In this document: piece after piece, positions 33,074 to 42,159 of the stretch | How positions within the stretch are numbered: the first letter of the stretch is position 1 | Layout: the number at the start of each line of letters is the position of its first letter | Assembly: GCF_030296695.1 (NCBI RefSeq) | Contig: NZ_AP027737.1 | Location: 372,001 to 436,000 of the forward strand | Length of the DNA: 64,000 nt | Reading direction: 5' to 3' | From: Agromyces mangrovi | GTDB taxonomy: Bacteria > Actinomycetota > Actinomycetes > Actinomycetales > Microbacteriaceae | Notes under the pieces: generated by a model | What the model was told of the DNA's origin: nothing | Databases searched by the model: none | Seen by the model: only the letters and a program-made list of their open reading frames with translations | Program-made: the position numbers and the translations under genes

Positions 33074-34222
33074 TTACTTCTCGCGGCGGTAGAACGGCAG
33101 GTCGACGACGGATGCGGCGATGCGCGTGCCGCGCACGTCGACGTACAGGGTGGTGCCCGTCGCCGCGTGGCGCGGGGCCACGTAGGCCATGGCGATCGGG
33201 TGGCCGAGCGTGGGCGACAGCGCGCCGCTCGTGATCACGCCGACCTCGGAGGCATCCGCCCCATCGCCGTCGAAGAGCGCGTACCCCGCGCGGCCCGCGC
33301 GGCGGCCCTCGCTCGCGAGTCCGACCAGCACCGGGGCATCCGCCGCCGGCCCCTCCTCGCTCGCGGCGCGGCCGACGAAGTCGACCTCCTTGCCGAGCGC
33401 GACGACGCGGCCGAGCCCCGCCTGGGCCGGGAAGGTGTCGCGCGTGAGCTCGTGGCCGTACAGCGGCATGCCCGCCTCGAGGCGCAGCGTGTCGCGGCTC
33501 GCGAGGCCCGCGGGCACGAGGCCGTGCGGTTCGCCCGTCTCTGCGAGCGCCTCCCAGAGGGCGGGCGCCTGGTCGGGCGAGACGTAGAGCTCGAAGCCGT
33601 CCTCGCCCGTGTAGCCGGTGCGGGCGACGAGCACGGGCTGCTCGGCGTACTCGGCCGCGACCGCGCGGTAGTACTTCATGCCCGTGACGGCATGCACGAA
33701 GTCGTCGTGGTCGTTGCCGTCGCCCTGGATGCCGAAGCCGGGCGTGTTCGTGAGGATCTCGAGGGCCTTCGGCCCCTGCACGGCGATGAGCGCCATGTCG
33801 TCGGACTCGTCGAACACCTCGCAGTCGAACGGCGCGGTGCGGGCGCGCAGTTCGTCGGCGACGTGCTCGGCGTTGGCCGCATTGGCGACGACGAGGTAGC
33901 GGTCGGCACCCGTGCGGTAGACGACGAGGTCGTCGATCACGCCGCCGTGGCGGGCGAGCAGCAGGGTGTACTTCGCCTGGCCCTCGACGCTGGCCGAGAG
34001 CTTCCCGGCGAGCGCGTAGTCGAGCGCGCGGTCGGCCTCGGGGCCGACGACCACGATCTCGCCCATATGCGAGAGGTCGAACAGGCCGGCTGCGGTGCGC
34101 ACCGCCCTGTGCTCGGCGAGGTCCGACGAGTAGCGCACGGGCATCTGCCAGCCCGCGAAGTCGGTGAAGGTCGCGCCGGCGGCGCGGTGGATCGCATCGA
34201 GGGGGCTCAGGCGTTCGGTCAT
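33074..34222 (-). CDS. gcvT: aminomethyltransferase, glycine cleavage T protein
   Basis: Enzyme of 382 residues that transfers the methylene group from the GcvH-bound intermediate to tetrahydrofolate and releases ammonia. Family segments include FDLSHMGEI, the folate-site aspartate region ([14 protein letters not shown]) and [16 protein letters not shown] at 34222 is chosen because AGGAGAAC precedes it and the translation then begins at the conserved [13 protein letters not shown]. The frame is open further upstream only because the riboswitch lacks stops in this frame. First gene of gcvT-gcvH-gcvP. Confidence 0.96.
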   Translation of the reverse strand: MTERLSPLDAIHRAAGATFTDFAGWQMPVRYSSDLAEHRAVRTAAGLFDLSHMGEIVVVGPEADRALDYALAGKLSASVEGQAKYTLLLARHGGVIDDLVVYRTGADRYLVVANAANAEHVADELRARTAPFDCEVFDESDDMALIAVQGPKALEILTNTPGFGIQGDGNDHDDFVHAVTGMKYYRAVAAEYAEQPVLVARTGYTGEDGFELYVSPDQAPALWEALAETGEPHGLVPAGLASRDTLRLEAGMPLYGHELTRDTFPAQAGLGRVVALGKEVDFVGRAASEEGPAADAPVLVGLASEGRRAGRAGYALFDGDGADASEVGVITSGALSPTLGHPIAMAYVAPRHAATGTTLYVDVRGTRIAASVVDLPFYRREK

Positions 34223-34271
34223 GGAGTTCTCCTGTCGTCGCACGGCGCGCGCGGCATGCTGCCGCGGTCGA

Positions 34272-34445
34272 GAACTCCCCTCTGTCATGTGCCTGAGAGT
34301 TTCACGGCCCCGTGGGGTCGCTTTCACCGTGGGCGGGATGCTCATGGCATCCGCTTTTCAGAGCGGCCTGCTCGCTGCGGTCTGTGACCTGAGAGATTGG
34401 CGGGGAGGCTTGCTCCTTCGGTGCCGGCCCAGCCGGCTCTCCCGC
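34272..34445 (-). promoter_or_regulatory. tandem glycine riboswitch
   Basis: Read on the minus strand, the leader of gcvT has two glycine aptamers in series. The first (about 34445-34388) begins GGGAGAGCCGGC and ends CAATCTCTCAGG. The second (about 34385-34272) has GCTCTGAAAAGCGGATG, then GGTGAAAGCGACC, and closes with AAACTCTCAGGCACATGACAGAGG. The paired CUCUCAGG and ACAGA blocks are the hallmark of this class. The linker is very short, as expected for the cooperative form. Glycine binding should turn on the cleavage operon. The second aptamer ends about 50 bases before the gcvT ATG, and no clear terminator is seen, so control may be at translation. Confidence 0.93.
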
Positions 34446-34554
34446 AACGCGTCGATGGCCCGATATGCGATTGTGCGCACAGCCTACCAACCGAACCCGC
34501 GAATCCCCCGCACGCATCTCGCGTGGTCGCGGGCGCGGGCGGTTTGGTGTTCGG

Positions 34555-34604
34555 GTCAGGGTGACACTAAGATGGCTGGAGCTTCGAGTCAGAGTGACAC
34601 TTAG
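34555..34604 (+). promoter_or_regulatory. two phased operator-like repeats before the NAD operon
   Basis: Two 17-bp direct repeats (GTCAGGGTGACACTAAG at 34555-34571 and GTCAGAGTGACACTTAG at 34588-34604) are exactly 33 bp apart, three helical turns. Each contains the small palindrome GTCA-N3-TGAC. A TAAGAT -10 box (34568-34573) overlaps the first repeat, so a bound repressor would block polymerase. The adjacent Nudix regulator is the obvious candidate to bind here. Confidence 0.65.
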
Positions 34605-34615
34605 GGGTGGGGCGG

Positions 34616-35389
34616 ATGCCGCTGGAGCCTGCGCGCACGCACGACGCACGCCTCGCCGTGTCGACGGTGATCTTCGCGCTGCGCCGCGACGAGGCATCCG
34701 GCCTGCCCTCGCTCTGGATCCCCCTCGTGCGCCGCACGCGCGATCCGTACCTCGACGACTGGGCACTGCCCGGCGGCTGGCTGCCCGACGACGAGGAGCT
34801 GTCGGATGCCGCGGCCAGGACGCTCGGCGAGACCACCGGCCTCTCCCCCAAGTACCTCGAACAGCTCTACACGTTCGGCGCGCTCGGGCGCTCGCCCGGC
34901 GGCCGTGTCGTGTCGGTCGTGTACTGGGCGCTCGTGCAGTCGGACGAGGCCGAGCGCGCCACGACCGACGAGAACGTGCGCTGGTGCGCCGCCGACTCGC
35001 TCGGTCGCCTCGCCTTCGACCACAACCGCATCGTCGAGTACGCGCTCTGGCGCCTCCGCACGAAGATGGAGTACGCGCGCATCGCGCACGCGTTCCTCGG
35101 CGACACCTTCACCCTCGCGCAGCTGCGCGAGGTGCACGAGGCCGTGCTGCAGCGTCGGCTCGACCCCGCCAACTTCCGTCGCACGATGGAAGCGTCCGGC
35201 ACGCTCGTCGACACCGGCGAGCGCCTGTCGGGCACCCCGCACCGGCCGCCGAAGCTCTACCGCTACGACGCCTCGATCGACCTGGCCGACGCCGGGCCGC
35301 TCGCCAGAACCCGCGCGCTCGGCAACGGCGCGCACCCCGATCGGGACGCAACCGACCCGATCCTGCCCCACCCGAGGATGAGAGCATGA
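34616..35389 (+). CDS. Nudix-type transcription regulator of NAD synthesis (NrtR-like)
   Basis: Protein of 257 residues with an N-terminal Nudix fold (about 1-150) and a C-terminal winged-helix domain (about 160-230, FTLAQLREVHEAVL then NFRRTMEASGTLV). The Nudix box around 53-76 is degenerate: the usual REUxEE reads RTLGET, so hydrolase activity is probably lost and the domain acts as a sensor. This is the NrtR plan, in which an ADP-ribose-type ligand releases the repressor. It is first in the operon with nadA, nadB and nadC, with an ATGA overlap to nadA. ATG at 34616 is preferred to GTG 34607. Confidence 0.88.
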   Translation: MPLEPARTHDARLAVSTVIFALRRDEASGLPSLWIPLVRRTRDPYLDDWALPGGWLPDDEELSDAAARTLGETTGLSPKYLEQLYTFGALGRSPGGRVVSVVYWALVQSDEAERATTDENVRWCAADSLGRLAFDHNRIVEYALWRLRTKMEYARIAHAFLGDTFTLAQLREVHEAVLQRRLDPANFRRTMEASGTLVDTGERLSGTPHRPPKLYRYDASIDLADAGPLARTRALGNGAHPDRDATDPILPHPRMRA

Positions 35390-36780
35390 CCATCGCAACG
35401 CCCCCCGCCCGCGACGAGGCACAGGTCCGTCGCGCGGCATCCGTCGACCGCAGCATCCGGCTCATCCAGACCGGCGCGACGACCGGCGAGACCTGCACGC
35501 CCGAGCTCGCGAAGGGCCCCTGGGAGTTCGACCGCGGGCCGATCGGCTACGGCCCCGGGTCCTCGATGGGCGACGTGATCCCGACCGGCTCGCCCCGCCA
35601 GGGCGACCTGCCGGAGTCGTACCGCACCGCGTCGCAGGACGAGCTGCACGAGCGCATCGAAGCCGCGAAGGCCACGCTCGGCGACCGCGTCGTCGTGCTC
35701 GGCCACTTCTACCAGCGCGACGAGGTCGTGCGGCACGCCGACTTCGTGGGCGACTCGTTCCAGCTCGCGAACGCCGCCAAGGCGAAGCCCGAGGCCGAGG
35801 CGATCGTGTTCTGCGGCGTGCACTTCATGGCCGAGACCGCCGACATGCTCTCGGGCGCCCACCAGGACGTCATTCTGCCGAACCTCGCCGCCGGCTGCTC
35901 GATGGCCGACATGGCCGACCTCGACTCCGTCATGGAGTGCTGGGAGGAGCTCGAAGAGGTCTACGGCACCGAGCCCGACGCCGACGGCCGCGTGCCGGTC
36001 ATCCCGGTCACGTACATGAACTCGTCGGCGGCGCTCAAGGGCTTCTGCGGCGAGCGCGGCGGCATCGTCTGCACCTCGTCGAACGCCGAGACGGTGCTCG
36101 AGTGGGCGTTCGAGCGCGGGCAGCGCGTGCTGTTCTTCCCCGACCAGCACCTCGGCCGCAACACGGCGAAGGCGATGGGCGTGCCGCTCGAGCAGATGCC
36201 GATGTGGAACCCGCGCAAGCCGCTCGGCGGCTCGACCGAGGACGAGCTGCAGGATGCCCGGGTCATCCTCTGGCACGGCTTCTGCTCGGTGCACAAGCGC
36301 TTCACCGTCGACCAGATCGAGACCGCGCGCGCGGAGCACCCGGGCGTGCAGGTGATCGTGCACCCCGAGTGCCCGATGCCGGTCGTCGACTCGGCCGACG
36401 GCTACGGCTCGACCGACTTCATCGTGAAGGCGATCCAGGCGGCGCCGGCCGGCTCGAGCTTCGCCATCGGCACCGAGATCAACCTCGTGCAGCGCCTCGC
36501 CGCCGAGCACCCCGAGCACGAGATCTTCTGCCTCGACCCCGTGGTGTGCCCGTGCTCGACGATGTACCGCATCCACCCGGGCTACCTGGCGTGGGTGCTC
36601 GAGGAGCTCGTCGAGGGGCGCACGGTGAACCCCATCACGGTGCCCGACGAGGTGGCGGGCCACGCGCGGGTGGCACTCGAGCGGATGCTGGCGGCCAAGC
36701 CGCCCGCCGGCGCCGTCGCGAAGGCGGGCACGCGCGTCTCCGACGCCATCGCGGCGCCCACCCCCGGCGCACGGGGCTGA
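35386..36780 (+). CDS. nadA: quinolinate synthase A
   Basis: Iron-sulfur enzyme of 464 residues that condenses iminoaspartate with dihydroxyacetone phosphate to quinolinate. The three cluster cysteines are in FCGVHFMAETADML, HPECPMPV and the CPCSTMYRIHPGYLAW region. Other family segments are LGHFYQRDEVV and NLAAGCSMADMA. An N-terminal extension of about 80 residues and a variable Ala-rich C-terminal tail make it longer than the roughly 350-residue enterobacterial enzyme, as usual in actinobacteria. It overlaps the regulator gene (ATGA) and is one base from nadB. The cluster requirement explains the cysteine desulfurase in the same operon. Confidence 0.96.
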   Translation: MTIATPPARDEAQVRRAASVDRSIRLIQTGATTGETCTPELAKGPWEFDRGPIGYGPGSSMGDVIPTGSPRQGDLPESYRTASQDELHERIEAAKATLGDRVVVLGHFYQRDEVVRHADFVGDSFQLANAAKAKPEAEAIVFCGVHFMAETADMLSGAHQDVILPNLAAGCSMADMADLDSVMECWEELEEVYGTEPDADGRVPVIPVTYMNSSAALKGFCGERGGIVCTSSNAETVLEWAFERGQRVLFFPDQHLGRNTAKAMGVPLEQMPMWNPRKPLGGSTEDELQDARVILWHGFCSVHKRFTVDQIETARAEHPGVQVIVHPECPMPVVDSADGYGSTDFIVKAIQAAPAGSSFAIGTEINLVQRLAAEHPEHEIFCLDPVVCPCSTMYRIHPGYLAWVLEELVEGRTVNPITVPDEVAGHARVALERMLAAKPPAGAVAKAGTRVSDAIAAPTPGARG

Positions 36781-36781
36781 C

Positions 36782-38293
36782 ATGGCCGCCGTCGTGGTCG
36801 TCGGCAGCGGGCTCGCGGGCCTGCTCGCGGCCGTGCGCGCCGCCGACGCGGGGCACCGCGTGACCGTGGTCACCAAGGGCCCGCTCGACGAGGGCAGCAC
36901 GCGCTACGCGCAGGGCGGCATCGCCGCCGCGCTGTTCGCCGACGACTCGGTCGACGCGCACGTGCTCGACACGCTGCGCGCGGGCGCCGGGCACTGCGAC
37001 CCCGCCGCCGTGCGCGTGCTGTGCGAGGAGGGGCCGGCGCGCGTGCGCGACCTGATCCGGTTCGGCGCCCGGTTCGACCGCGACGAGTCCGGGCTGGCAC
37101 GCGGGCTCGAGGCGGCGCACTCGCGTGCGCGCGTGGTGCACGCGGGCGGCGACGCGACCGGCGCGGAGCTCATGCGGGCGCTCGTGGCGACCGTGCGATC
37201 GCGCGCCGTCGAGCTGGTCGAGCACGCGATGCTCGCCGACGTGCTCACCTGCCGGGGCCGCGCCTGCGGCGTACGCCTCCTGATCGACGGCCAGCTCGTC
37301 GACCGCCCGGCCGACGCCGTGGTGCTCGCCACGGGCGGCACCGGGCAGCTCTTCGGCCGCACCACGAACCCCGCGGTCGCGACCGGCGACGGCGTGGCCG
37401 CGGCGTGGCGGGCGGGCGCCCGGGTCGCCGACCTCGAGTTCACGCAGTTCCATCCGACCGCGCTCGCGACCCCTGGCGCCCCGCTGATCTCCGAGGCCGT
37501 GCGCGGCGAGGGGGCGGTGCTGCGGGATGCCTCCGGCGAGCGCTTCATGCCGTCGCGGCATCCGCTCGCCGAGCTCGCGCCGCGCGACGTCGTGGCCCGC
37601 GAGGTCGCCGCGGCCATGCGACGCCATGACGCCGCACCCGCGTACCTGGACGCGACCGCGCTCGGCGGCGCGTTCCTCGCCCGGCGCTTCCCCGGCATCT
37701 ATGCGGCAACGCGCGCAGCCGGGTTCGACTGGTCGCGCGAGCCCGTGCCGGTCACGCCCGCCGCGCACTACGCGATGGGCGGCATCGCGACCGACCTCTG
37801 GGGGCGCACGAGCGTGCCCGGCCTCTTCGCGGTCGGCGAGTGCGCGCGCACCGGCGTGCACGGCGCCAACCGCCTCGCATCGAACTCGCTGCTCGAGGCG
37901 GCCGTGTTCGCCGATCGCGCCGCGCGGGTGCTCGACGCGCCGTTCCCGGCCGCGCACGGGGTCGTGCGCGCGCGGCAGGACGCCCCGGGCCCAGCCCTCG
38001 CCACCCGCGCTGCCGGCGAGCCGTTCTCTCGCGCTGCGCTCCAGGACCTGATGTGGACCCGTGCGGGCCTCGAGCGCTCGGGCGACGGCCTGGCCGAGGC
38101 ATCCGCCCGGCTCGACGAGTGGACCGCCGACCCGGCGCCCACCGTCTCAGCCATCGAGGATGCGAACCTGCTGCTGCTCGCCCGCCTCACGGTCGACGCC
38201 GCGCTCGCCCGCCGCGAGTCGCGCGGCGCGCACCACCGACTCGACCACCCCGACCGCGATCCCGCGCTCGGCGCGCTCCCGGAGGCCGCATGA
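36782..38293 (+). CDS. nadB: L-aspartate oxidase
   Basis: FAD enzyme of 503 residues that oxidises L-aspartate to iminoaspartate for NadA. The N-terminal dinucleotide fold is VVVVGSGLAGLLAAVRAA, and GSTRYAQGGIAAALF is the conserved flavin/substrate segment. The active-site region HYAMGGIATDLWGRT is followed by GLFAVGECARTGVHGANRLASNSLLEA. The C-terminal helical domain ends in a charged stretch. The start is one base after the nadA stop, and its stop overlaps nadC as ATGA. Confidence 0.96.
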   Translation: MAAVVVVGSGLAGLLAAVRAADAGHRVTVVTKGPLDEGSTRYAQGGIAAALFADDSVDAHVLDTLRAGAGHCDPAAVRVLCEEGPARVRDLIRFGARFDRDESGLARGLEAAHSRARVVHAGGDATGAELMRALVATVRSRAVELVEHAMLADVLTCRGRACGVRLLIDGQLVDRPADAVVLATGGTGQLFGRTTNPAVATGDGVAAAWRAGARVADLEFTQFHPTALATPGAPLISEAVRGEGAVLRDASGERFMPSRHPLAELAPRDVVAREVAAAMRRHDAAPAYLDATALGGAFLARRFPGIYAATRAAGFDWSREPVPVTPAAHYAMGGIATDLWGRTSVPGLFAVGECARTGVHGANRLASNSLLEAAVFADRAARVLDAPFPAAHGVVRARQDAPGPALATRAAGEPFSRAALQDLMWTRAGLERSGDGLAEASARLDEWTADPAPTVSAIEDANLLLLARLTVDAALARRESRGAHHRLDHPDRDPALGALPEAA

Positions 38294-39153
38294 CCGCCCT
38301 CACGCCCGCACAGCTCGACCGCATCGTGCAGGCCGCGCTCGACGAGGACGCCCCGTGGGGCGACCTCACCTCCGAGACGCTCATCCCCGCCACGGCGCAG
38401 GCGCGCGCCGACCTCGTCGCCCGCGAGCCCGGCGTGATGAGCGGCGCCGCGGTCTTCGCGGCCGCGTTCCGCCTCGTCGACCCGCGCATCGCGGTCGAGC
38501 AGGTCGTGCCCGACGGCGACCGCTTCGCCGCGGGCGACCGGCTCGCGAGCGTCGCCGGCCCGGCGCGGGCGGTGCTGCGCGCCGAGCGCATCGGCCTGAA
38601 CTTCACCCAGCGCATGTCGGGCATCGCGACCCTCACCGCGAGCTACGTCGACGCCGTCGCCGGCACCCGGGCGCGCATCGTCGACACCCGCAAGACCACG
38701 CCGGGCCTGCGCGTGCTCGAGCGGCAGGCGGTGCGCGACGGCGGAGGCCGCAACCACCGGTTCTCGCTGTCGGACGCGGTCATGGCGAAGGACAACCACC
38801 TCGCCGTGCTCACGGCCGACGGCACGAGCGTGACCGATGCCCTGCTGGCGGTACGCGAGCGGATGCCCCACACGGCGCACCTCGAGGTCGAGGTCGACCG
38901 CCTCGACCAGGTCGAGGACGTGCTCGCGGCGGGCGTCGACACGATCATGCTCGACAACTTCTCGCTCGACGACCTGCGCGCGGGCGTCGCGCTCGTGGAC
39001 GGGCGCGCGGTCGTCGAGGCGAGCGGCGGAGTGAACCTCGACACGGTGAGCGCGATCGCGGCGACGGGTGTCGACGTCATCTCGGTCGGCGCGCTCACGC
39101 ACAGCGTGCGCTCGCTCGACCTCGGTCTCGACGTGGTGGTCGGCGGGCCGTGA
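38290..39153 (+). CDS. nadC: nicotinate-nucleotide pyrophosphorylase (carboxylating)
   Basis: Quinolinate phosphoribosyltransferase of 287 residues. It converts quinolinate and PRPP to nicotinate mononucleotide, carbon dioxide and pyrophosphate. Family segments are DEDAPWGDLTSETL, ERIGLNFTQRMSGIATLT, DTRKTTPGLR and MAKDNHL, and the C-terminal barrel shows MLDNFSLDDLR and EASGGVNLDTV. It overlaps nadB (ATGA) and the cysteine desulfurase gene (GTGA), so translation is coupled along the operon. Confidence 0.97.
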   Translation: MTALTPAQLDRIVQAALDEDAPWGDLTSETLIPATAQARADLVAREPGVMSGAAVFAAAFRLVDPRIAVEQVVPDGDRFAAGDRLASVAGPARAVLRAERIGLNFTQRMSGIATLTASYVDAVAGTRARIVDTRKTTPGLRVLERQAVRDGGGRNHRFSLSDAVMAKDNHLAVLTADGTSVTDALLAVRERMPHTAHLEVEVDRLDQVEDVLAAGVDTIMLDNFSLDDLRAGVALVDGRAVVEASGGVNLDTVSAIAATGVDVISVGALTHSVRSLDLGLDVVVGGP

Positions 39154-40294
39154 TCTACCTCGACCACGCCGCCACGACCCCGGTGCGCCGCGAGGCGCTC
39201 GAGGCGATGTGGCCGTACCTGACCGGCGAGTTCGGCAATCCATCGAGCCACCACCGCGTGGGCGAGGCCGCGGCGGCGGCCCTGGCCGACGCACGCGCCG
39301 CGGTCGCGCGGGTGCTCGGCTGCCGCCCCGGCGAGGTCACCTTCACGTCGGGCGGCACCGAGGCCGACAACCTCGCGGTCAAGGGCATCGCGCTCGGCGC
39401 TCCGCGCGGACGGCACGTGGTCACCACTCCCATCGAGCACGAGGCCGTGCTCGAGTCGGTCGACTTCCTCGCGCGCGTGCACGGCTTCGAGGTCACCATG
39501 CTGGCGGTCGACGCGGGCGGCCGGGTCTCCCCGACCAGCTCGCCGAGGTGCTGCGCGATGACACGACGCTCGTGAGCGTGCAGCTGGCGAACAACGAGAT
39601 CGGCACGGTGCAGCCCGTCGCCGAACTCGCGGCCGTCGCGCACGCGCGCGGCGTGCCGATGCACACCGACGCCGTGCAGGCGGCCGGCTGGCTGCCGCTC
39701 GACCTCGGCGCGCTCGGCGTCGACGCGCTCTCGCTCTCGGGCCACAAGGTCGGCGCGCCGAAGGGCTCCGGCGTGCTCGCGGCGAGGGGGCGGATGCCAC
39801 TGGAGCCCGTGCTCCACGGCGGCGGCCAGGAGCGGGGCCGGCGCTCGGGCACCGAGAACGTGGCCGGCGCCGTCGCGCTCGCGACCGCGTTGCGTCTCGC
39901 GGAGGACGAGCGGGAGGAGGCTGCGGCACGCGTCGCCGCCGCCCGCGACGCGCTCGTCGCGCGCGTGCTCGCTGACGTGCCGTCCGCACGCCTCACGGGC
40001 GACGCCGAGCACCGGCTGCCCGGCACGGCATCGTTCGTGTTCCCCGGAACGAGCGGCGAGGCGGTGCTGCTCGAGCTCGAGCAGCGCGGTGTCGTGGGCT
40101 CGAGCGGGTCGGCCTGCGCGGCCGGCAGCGACGAGCCGTCGCACGTGCTGACCGCGATCGGGCTGCCGGCCGAGATCGCGCAGACCGCCGTGCGGTTCAC
40201 GCTCGGGCGGGACGCGGACGCCGAGGACGTTGCCGCTGCGGCGGCATCCGTCGCTTCGGCCGTGTCGGCGGTGGGCGGTATCGTGTCGGCATGA
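39150..40294 (+). CDS. cysteine desulfurase (NifS-like), frameshifted at a C run
   Basis: PLP enzyme, about 381 residues when repaired. It takes sulfur from cysteine, here probably for the NadA cluster. Motifs are YLDHAATTPVR at the start, SGGTEADNLAVKG, HEAVLES and, in the second frame, SLSGHKVGAPKG with the PLP lysine and SSGSACAAGSDEPSHVL with the reactive cysteine. The frame breaks at 39529-39532; one added C gives GRVSPDQLAEVL and restores the family alignment. GTG at 39150 overlaps the nadC stop. A desulfurase beside nad genes is also known in Bacillus. Regulation is with the operon. Confidence 0.9.
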
Positions 40295-40464
40295 GCGATT
40301 CGACTCCGACCACCGGCGACGACCAGCGCGACGCCGAGGCCCGCGCCGCACACGAGCGCGAGGTCGAGGAGCGCCTCACCGACGAGCTCGCCCCCGAGGA
40401 GCAGCTCCTCAAGGGCTGGCTGCCCGAGGCGTCGCCGACCGACGGGCCCGCGCCGGCCCCGTAG
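40291..40464 (+). CDS. small acidic protein at the end of the NAD operon
   Basis: Protein of 57 residues, unusually rich in Glu and Asp (AHEREVEERLTDELAPEEQLL) with a tryptophan in KGWLPEAS and a Pro/Ala tail. The ATG at 40291 overlaps the desulfurase stop as ATGA, the same coupling used throughout this operon, and this is the best evidence that it is translated. It is predicted helical and soluble. I recognise no family. It could be an accessory factor for the desulfurase or cluster assembly, but this is inference. Confidence 0.65.
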   Translation: MSDSTPTTGDDQRDAEARAAHEREVEERLTDELAPEEQLLKGWLPEASPTDGPAPAP

Positions 40465-40623
40465 CCCCTTCCCGCGGCCGCTCGGCCGTACGCACGCTGC
40501 GCGACGACGCGCGCCGTTCGTCCCATTCCGGGAATAGCCGTCCGCTCTCGACGGTTGCCCGGCTGTATTCGCTTCGCCGACCCCGGACCCGGCCGTGCCC
40601 GGTCCGCAGTGAGGAACCACCCC

Positions 40624-42129
40624 GTGACCGACCGCTCCACCCGACTCGACCCTGCCGCAGGGACCGGCTCCACGCCGACGGCGGACGCGGTTCGGGCCGC
40701 GCGCGACTCGCGCGTCATCTGGCTGCTGCTCGCGGCCTCGTTCGTCGTGATCCTCAACGAGACGATCATGGGCGTCGCGATCCCGCACCTGCAGACCGAC
40801 CTCGGCATCACGGTGCAGGCGGCGCAGTGGCTGACCACGGCGTTCATGCTGACCATGGCCGTGGTGATCCCGATCACCGGGTTCCTGCTGCAGCGCTTCC
40901 ACACCCGGCCGGTGTTCATCGCCGCGATGAGCCTGTTCTCGACCGGCACGCTGATCGCGGCCCTGGCCCCCGGCTACGAGGTGCTGCTCGGCGCCCGCGT
41001 GGTGCAGGCGACCGGCACCGCGATCATGATGCCGCTGCTCATGACCACGCTCATGACCCTCGTCGCTCCGAAGGACCGCGGTCGCATCATGGGCCGCGTC
41101 TCGACCGTCATCTCGGTCGCGCCGGCGATCGGCCCGACCATCTCGGGCCTCATCCTCAGCTACCTCTCGTGGCGGTGGATGTTCTGGATCGTGCTGCCGA
41201 TCGCGGTGGCGATGCTGCTCATCGGCATCCGCCGGGTCGAGAACGTGACCGAGCCGCGCGTCGTGCCGATCGACGTGTTCTCGGTCGTGCTCTCGGCGTT
41301 CGGGTTCGGCGGCATCGTGTTCGGCCTCAGCCAGATCGGCGGCGCGGCCGAGTCCGGCGGCGAGGCCGGCGGCAACGCGACCACCATGTGGATCTCGCTC
41401 GCGGTCGGCGCGGTGGGCCTCGCGGCCTTCATCCTGCGCCAGGTGATCCTGCAGCGGAGCGACCGGGCCCTGCTCGACCTGCGCACGTTCCGCTCGCGCA
41501 ACTTCTCGATCTCGATCGGCCTGATGGCGATCATGATGCTGACCCTGTTCGGCACGATCATCCTGCTCCCGATCTACATGCAGAGCGTGATCGGCTTCGA
41601 TGCGCTGCTCGCCGGGCTCCTGCTGCTGCCGGGCGGGCTCGTCATGGGCCTCGCGGCGCCGACCGTCGGGCGCCTGTTCGACCGGTACGGCCCGACCGTG
41701 CTGCTCGTGCCGGGCAGCGTGATCGTGAGCGCCGTGCTCTGGTTCCTGGCGCTCTTCGCGACCGAGACGACCCCCGCCTGGGTGGTGCTCGCCGCGCACG
41801 TGACGCTGAGCCTCGGCCTCGCGTTCATGTTCACGCCGTTGTTCACTGCGGCGCTCGCGTCGGTCGAGCCGAAGCTCTACTCGCACGGCAGCGCGATCGT
41901 CGGCACGGTGCAGCAGGTCGCCGGGGCCGCCGGCACCGCCTTGTTCGTGACGGTGATGGCGGCGCAGAACGCTGCCCTGCAGGCGCCTGCGGTGACGGAT
42001 GCCGCCGCGGCGGCCGGCGGCGTGCGCGCCGCGTTCCTCGTGGGCGCCGTGCTCTCGCTGTTCGCGATCGTCGGTTCAGCGCTGGTGCGTCGCCCGGCGG
42101 ACATGCCGGCGGGCGTCGTCGGGCACTGA
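40624..42129 (+). CDS. MFS transporter, drug:H+ antiporter DHA2 family
   Basis: Membrane protein of 501 residues with about fourteen hydrophobic helices. The N-terminal helix has the DHA2 pattern (LLAASFVVILNETIMGVAIPHLQTDLG, then AAQWLTTAFMLTMAVVIP). The loop-2 and motif-C regions are seen as GARVVQATGTAIMMPLL and SVAPAIGPTISGLIL. It probably exports drugs or metabolites using the proton gradient. GTG at 40624 has GTGAGGAAC upstream. A five-base inverted repeat ATTCC-G-GGAAT (40525-40535) and a GC hairpin (about 40585-40607) lie in the 159-bp leader and may be regulatory. It converges with the VWA gene 30 bp downstream. Confidence 0.92.
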   Translation: MTDRSTRLDPAAGTGSTPTADAVRAARDSRVIWLLLAASFVVILNETIMGVAIPHLQTDLGITVQAAQWLTTAFMLTMAVVIPITGFLLQRFHTRPVFIAAMSLFSTGTLIAALAPGYEVLLGARVVQATGTAIMMPLLMTTLMTLVAPKDRGRIMGRVSTVISVAPAIGPTISGLILSYLSWRWMFWIVLPIAVAMLLIGIRRVENVTEPRVVPIDVFSVVLSAFGFGGIVFGLSQIGGAAESGGEAGGNATTMWISLAVGAVGLAAFILRQVILQRSDRALLDLRTFRSRNFSISIGLMAIMMLTLFGTIILLPIYMQSVIGFDALLAGLLLLPGGLVMGLAAPTVGRLFDRYGPTVLLVPGSVIVSAVLWFLALFATETTPAWVVLAAHVTLSLGLAFMFTPLFTAALASVEPKLYSHGSAIVGTVQQVAGAAGTALFVTVMAAQNAALQAPAVTDAAAAAGGVRAAFLVGAVLSLFAIVGSALVRRPADMPAGVVGH

Positions 42130-42159
42130 GCGGGCGCCCGACGCGGCCCGGCTCGCGGC

